A stretch of 64,000 bases of DNA from an uncultured Porphyromonadaceae bacterium. Its GTDB lineage: Bacteria > Bacteroidota > Bacteroidia > Bacteroidales > Muribaculaceae. The stretch lies in assembly GCA_945873625.1 (NCBI GenBank), contig CAMCDS010000001.1, positions 62,001-126,000 on the forward strand. The letters are read 5' to 3'. Both the position numbers and the translations under genes were made by a program. Positions 61,903 through 64,000 of this stretch are shown piece after piece (position 1 is the first letter of the stretch; each line of letters starts with the position of its first letter). The notes under the pieces are model-generated. The model was not told where the DNA came from and did not search any database. It was given only the letters and a program-made list of their open reading frames with translations.

Positions 61903-62849
61903 AGAAGACCCCTAAAGCCCTTTCAGCCCTGCAGTACGCCCTGCTCTGCGCCGTGCTCACGCCCCTGTCGCTCCTGCCGCTGCGCGCGCTCTATCTGATA
62001 AGCGACGTCCTGGCATGGACCGTGCACAGCGTGGTGCGCTACCGCCGCAAGGTGGTGGCCTCGAATCTGCGCAGCTCGTTCCCCGGACGCGCCGAGAGGG
62101 AGATAGCCTCGATTGAACGCCGCTTCTACCGCTTCCTCGCCGACTATTTCGTGGAGACCGTCAAGATGCTCACCATGAGCCGCAGGCAGATGCTCCGGCG
62201 CATGCGCTTCGAGGGGATGGAAGAGGCCGACCGCGCCCTGAGCGAGGGACGCGACGTAACGCTCTACCTCGGCCACTATTGCAACTGGGAATGGGTAAGT
62301 TCGCTTCCGCTCCACTTCACGTCGGCCAAAGCCGTCGGCGGACAGATTTACCACCCTCTTGAGAACGAGGCCAGCGACCGCTTCTTCCTCCGCCTGCGCG
62401 GACGCTGGGGCGCCGTCTCCATACGCCTCAACGACACCCTGAAGGTAATCACCGGGTGGCATCGAGAGGGAACCCCGTCGATGACCGGCTACATCGCCGA
62501 CCAGATGCCCGGCTACAACGGCATCCACTGCTGGGTAGACTTCCTCAACCACGACACACCCGTATATTCCGGACCGGAACGCATAGCGCGGATGCTACAT
62601 TCCGAAGCCTACTACCTCGACATCACCCGCCCGCGCCGCGGAGAGTATGTGGGGCGGTTCGTGAAGATGGCCTCCGACGCCTCGAAATGCGAGAAATTCT
62701 CGCTGACGCGCGAATACTTCCGCCTGCTTGAAGCGTCGATAGAACGCGCACCCGAATACTGGCTCTGGAGCCACCGCCGCTGGAAGCGCACCCGCGAGGC
62801 CTTCATGGCCCGCTTCCCCGACGCCGAAGCCCGCCTCCGCCGCCTCTGA
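61899..62849 (+). CDS. Lysophospholipid/lipid A acyltransferase (LpxL/HtrB family)
   Basis: 316 residues; ATG at 61899 overlaps the kinase stop (ATGA). Conserved family features are the signal-anchor helix (about 10-45), LGHYCNWEWVSSLP (the HxxxxE motif with His and Glu) and the later YIADQMPGYNGIHCWVDFL and RPRRGEY blocks. Adds a fatty acyl chain to lipid A or aminolipids. Transcription with the kinase suggests that lipid changes and the kinase signal are linked; that is inference. Confidence 0.9.
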   Translation: MKKTPKALSALQYALLCAVLTPLSLLPLRALYLISDVLAWTVHSVVRYRRKVVASNLRSSFPGRAEREIASIERRFYRFLADYFVETVKMLTMSRRQMLRRMRFEGMEEADRALSEGRDVTLYLGHYCNWEWVSSLPLHFTSAKAVGGQIYHPLENEASDRFFLRLRGRWGAVSIRLNDTLKVITGWHREGTPSMTGYIADQMPGYNGIHCWVDFLNHDTPVYSGPERIARMLHSEAYYLDITRPRRGEYVGRFVKMASDASKCEKFSLTREYFRLLEASIERAPEYWLWSHRRWKRTREAFMARFPDAEARLRRL

Positions 62850-62852
62850 CAG

Positions 62853-63609
62853 CTACAACTCCGTCTCCTCAGACTTTTTCTCTTCCGACGCACGCTTCTG
62901 ATAGGCCGAGGGAGTCATACCGGTCATGCGCCGGAATGCCTCGTTGAATGTGGCCGGCGATTTGAAGCCAATCTCCTGATATATGGCCTGGATAGCGCGG
63001 TTGGCATACCGTTCGTCGTCAAGACGACGACACGCCTCCCTTATTCTCAGATCGTTTATGAACGACTTGAAATTCTTGCAGTAGGATCTCTTGATTACCC
63101 AAGACACATATTTGAAATTGACGCCGACCATACCTGCAAGCGTGTTGATAGAACTCGGCCAGCTCACTGTCCTGCATCGGATGCTCACGCTGTTCCCGAA
63201 TATATTTCCTTGCACGGTCAAGGTCGCCGGCAAGCACCGACGAACCCACGAGATTCACAATCAGCTCGCTCGCCATTGCAGAATCACCCGCTTCCACGGC
63301 TTCGATGTAGGCGAGGTTCTGATAATAGAGGCTCCTTTCATAATTGGCCATTGCCCCATAGAAGCTGCCGATATTTCCAAGACAGCTTATGTAAGCGTGT
63401 CTGTTGCGCGAATCCTTTGCACTCTCCATCCCTTTTATGAAATATTCGAGTGCTTCAGGATACTGCTGGGCCTGCAGATAGGCAATACCTTTAAGACGAT
63501 ATTCCTCGGCAGGGTTTATGGCAGCCGACCTGCCCGACTCACGGCAAGAGCCGGATAAGAGAAGCATCACGACCGGCATCAATCGAAAGATAACGTTCAT
63601 TACTGACAT
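62853..63609 (-). pseudogene. Broken TPR/AraC-family regulator (internal deletion and frameshift)
   Basis: The 5' part (from 63609) reads as a lipoprotein-like leader and TPR repeats (YRLKGIAYLQAQQYPEALEY, ending near residue 150). The 3' part, in a different frame, is an AraC-type DNA-binding domain (INTLAGMVGVNFKYVSWVIK, then AYQKRA). The frame switch occurs around 63145-63165, where the middle (more TPRs and the TM helix) of a normal 500-600 residue TPR-AraC regulator is missing. Two short separate products are possible. Confidence 0.75.
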
Positions 63610-63632
63610 AAAGAATTGCGGTTATTCGGGTG

Positions 63633-63640
63633 CAAAATTA
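63633..63640 (-). promoter_or_regulatory. -7 box of the broken regulator
   Basis: Reads TAATTTTG on the minus strand, 24 bases before the start codon at 63609. Confidence 0.6.
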
Positions 63641-63714
63641 CTACTTAAATCTATAAACGCAACCGCCTTATACGAAAAACCGCCTTATGCGCAAAGCTAC
63701 TACTCGGACTGACC

Positions 63715-64000
63715 ATGCTGCTGACGGCGCTCCTGCCGACGGCACAGACGGCCAAAGCCGCCGACACCCTCCCGTTTCCTTATGTATGGGACCCGGAGAC
63801 CATGACGGCCGACTTCGCCGGAGCTACCACAAGCTGGAACGACTGGCAATATCAGCCGGCCTATTCGGCCTACCGCATCTTCGCGTCCAAACGCGATTGG
63901 ATAGGCAAGCACCTTATCTCGGCCGCACCATTCGCACTACCTGAGAAATCGACTGTCGCTTTCTCCTTCATGTACAACGCTTCTTCCGCCACCTCTGGCG
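63715..64000 (+). CDS. Secreted protein, 3' partial
   Basis: The frame is open to the window end; 95 residues are seen from ATG at 63715. MLLTALLPTAQTAKAADTLP resembles the end of a signal peptide but lacks the usual basic N-terminus. An ATG at 63687 followed by MRK would fit perfectly if one base were removed (see findings). The mature part has a Trp/Tyr-rich pattern (NDWQYQPAYSAYRI), similar to other secreted Bacteroidales proteins. Family not recognised. Confidence 0.6.
   Translation, partial: MLLTALLPTAQTAKAADTLPFPYVWDPETMTADFAGATTSWNDWQYQPAYSAYRIFASKRDWIGKHLISAAPFALPEKSTVAFSFMYNASSATSG

Noticed and set aside
1-64000. CRISPR array
   Set aside because: No regularly spaced repeats of 25-40 bases were seen.

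Overview
The window looks like chromosomal DNA of a Bacteroidales bacterium, most plausibly a gut Muribaculaceae-type genome. The evidence is a GC-rich coding sequence (by eye, not computed), many Bacteroidota -7 elements of the form TAnnTTTG, often with TTTG or TTG about 20 bases upstream, a type IX-type sorting tail on a secreted protein, BspA-like leucine-rich repeats, and families typical of the order (DUF4834, DUF4286, DUF3467, DUF6155, DUF6175, fused KorA). The family assignment is inference; no rRNA is present.

Layout. 1-6.2 kb: two secreted proteins, GDP-fucose synthase, SufE, a POT peptide transporter, and a convergent ferritin. 6.7-10.5 kb: tRNA-Lys followed by an accessory patch with an AAA/DUF4143 ATPase, a 5'-truncated gene, the last 25 codons of an hsdS gene, a four-helix-bundle/zinc-ribbon protein and a small winged-helix protein. 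10.7-25.7 kb: SDR and MptE-like pair, RNase R, a HigB/HigA-ImmA type toxin-antitoxin pair, an exported glycosidase, YebC with PheT, and the KorAB 2-oxoacid:ferredoxin oxidoreductase. 25.7-33.1 kb: eight tightly packed minus-strand genes, all with signal peptides, including an LPP20-like protein, a DUF6175 protein and a transglutaminase-like protein. This is the strongest candidate for an undescribed envelope system.

33.4-40.6 kb: an OmpA/TPR lipoprotein, a flavoprotein, a small lipoprotein behind an inverted repeat, a LacI regulator with a perfect 26-bp palindrome and a probable structured RNA, then DUF6155, FKBP, RuvC, DUF4286 and tRNA-Thr. 40.8-46.1 kb: a minus-strand run of rRNA methyltransferase, copper ATPase, small HMA protein, TcdA-like E1 and LolD. 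46.2-56.4 kb: RsmI-like methylase, MBL hydrolase, CrcB, isochorismatase-like hydrolase, a PurF-like protein without the catalytic cysteine, acyltransferase, DUF3467, CysS, a coiled-coil membrane protein and RpoN. 56.6-64 kb: TPR protein, Psd/PssA/DUF4834 lipid cluster, a MITE-like 200-bp element, HAD phosphatase, orphan histidine kinase, LpxL-like acyltransferase, a broken TPR/AraC regulator, and the start of a secreted protein.

Much of the window serves the envelope: phosphatidylethanolamine synthesis (pssA, psd), lipid acylation, lipoprotein sorting (lolD), fucose supply (fcl), and many exported proteins. All positions, motifs and repeats were read by eye; no database search was run.
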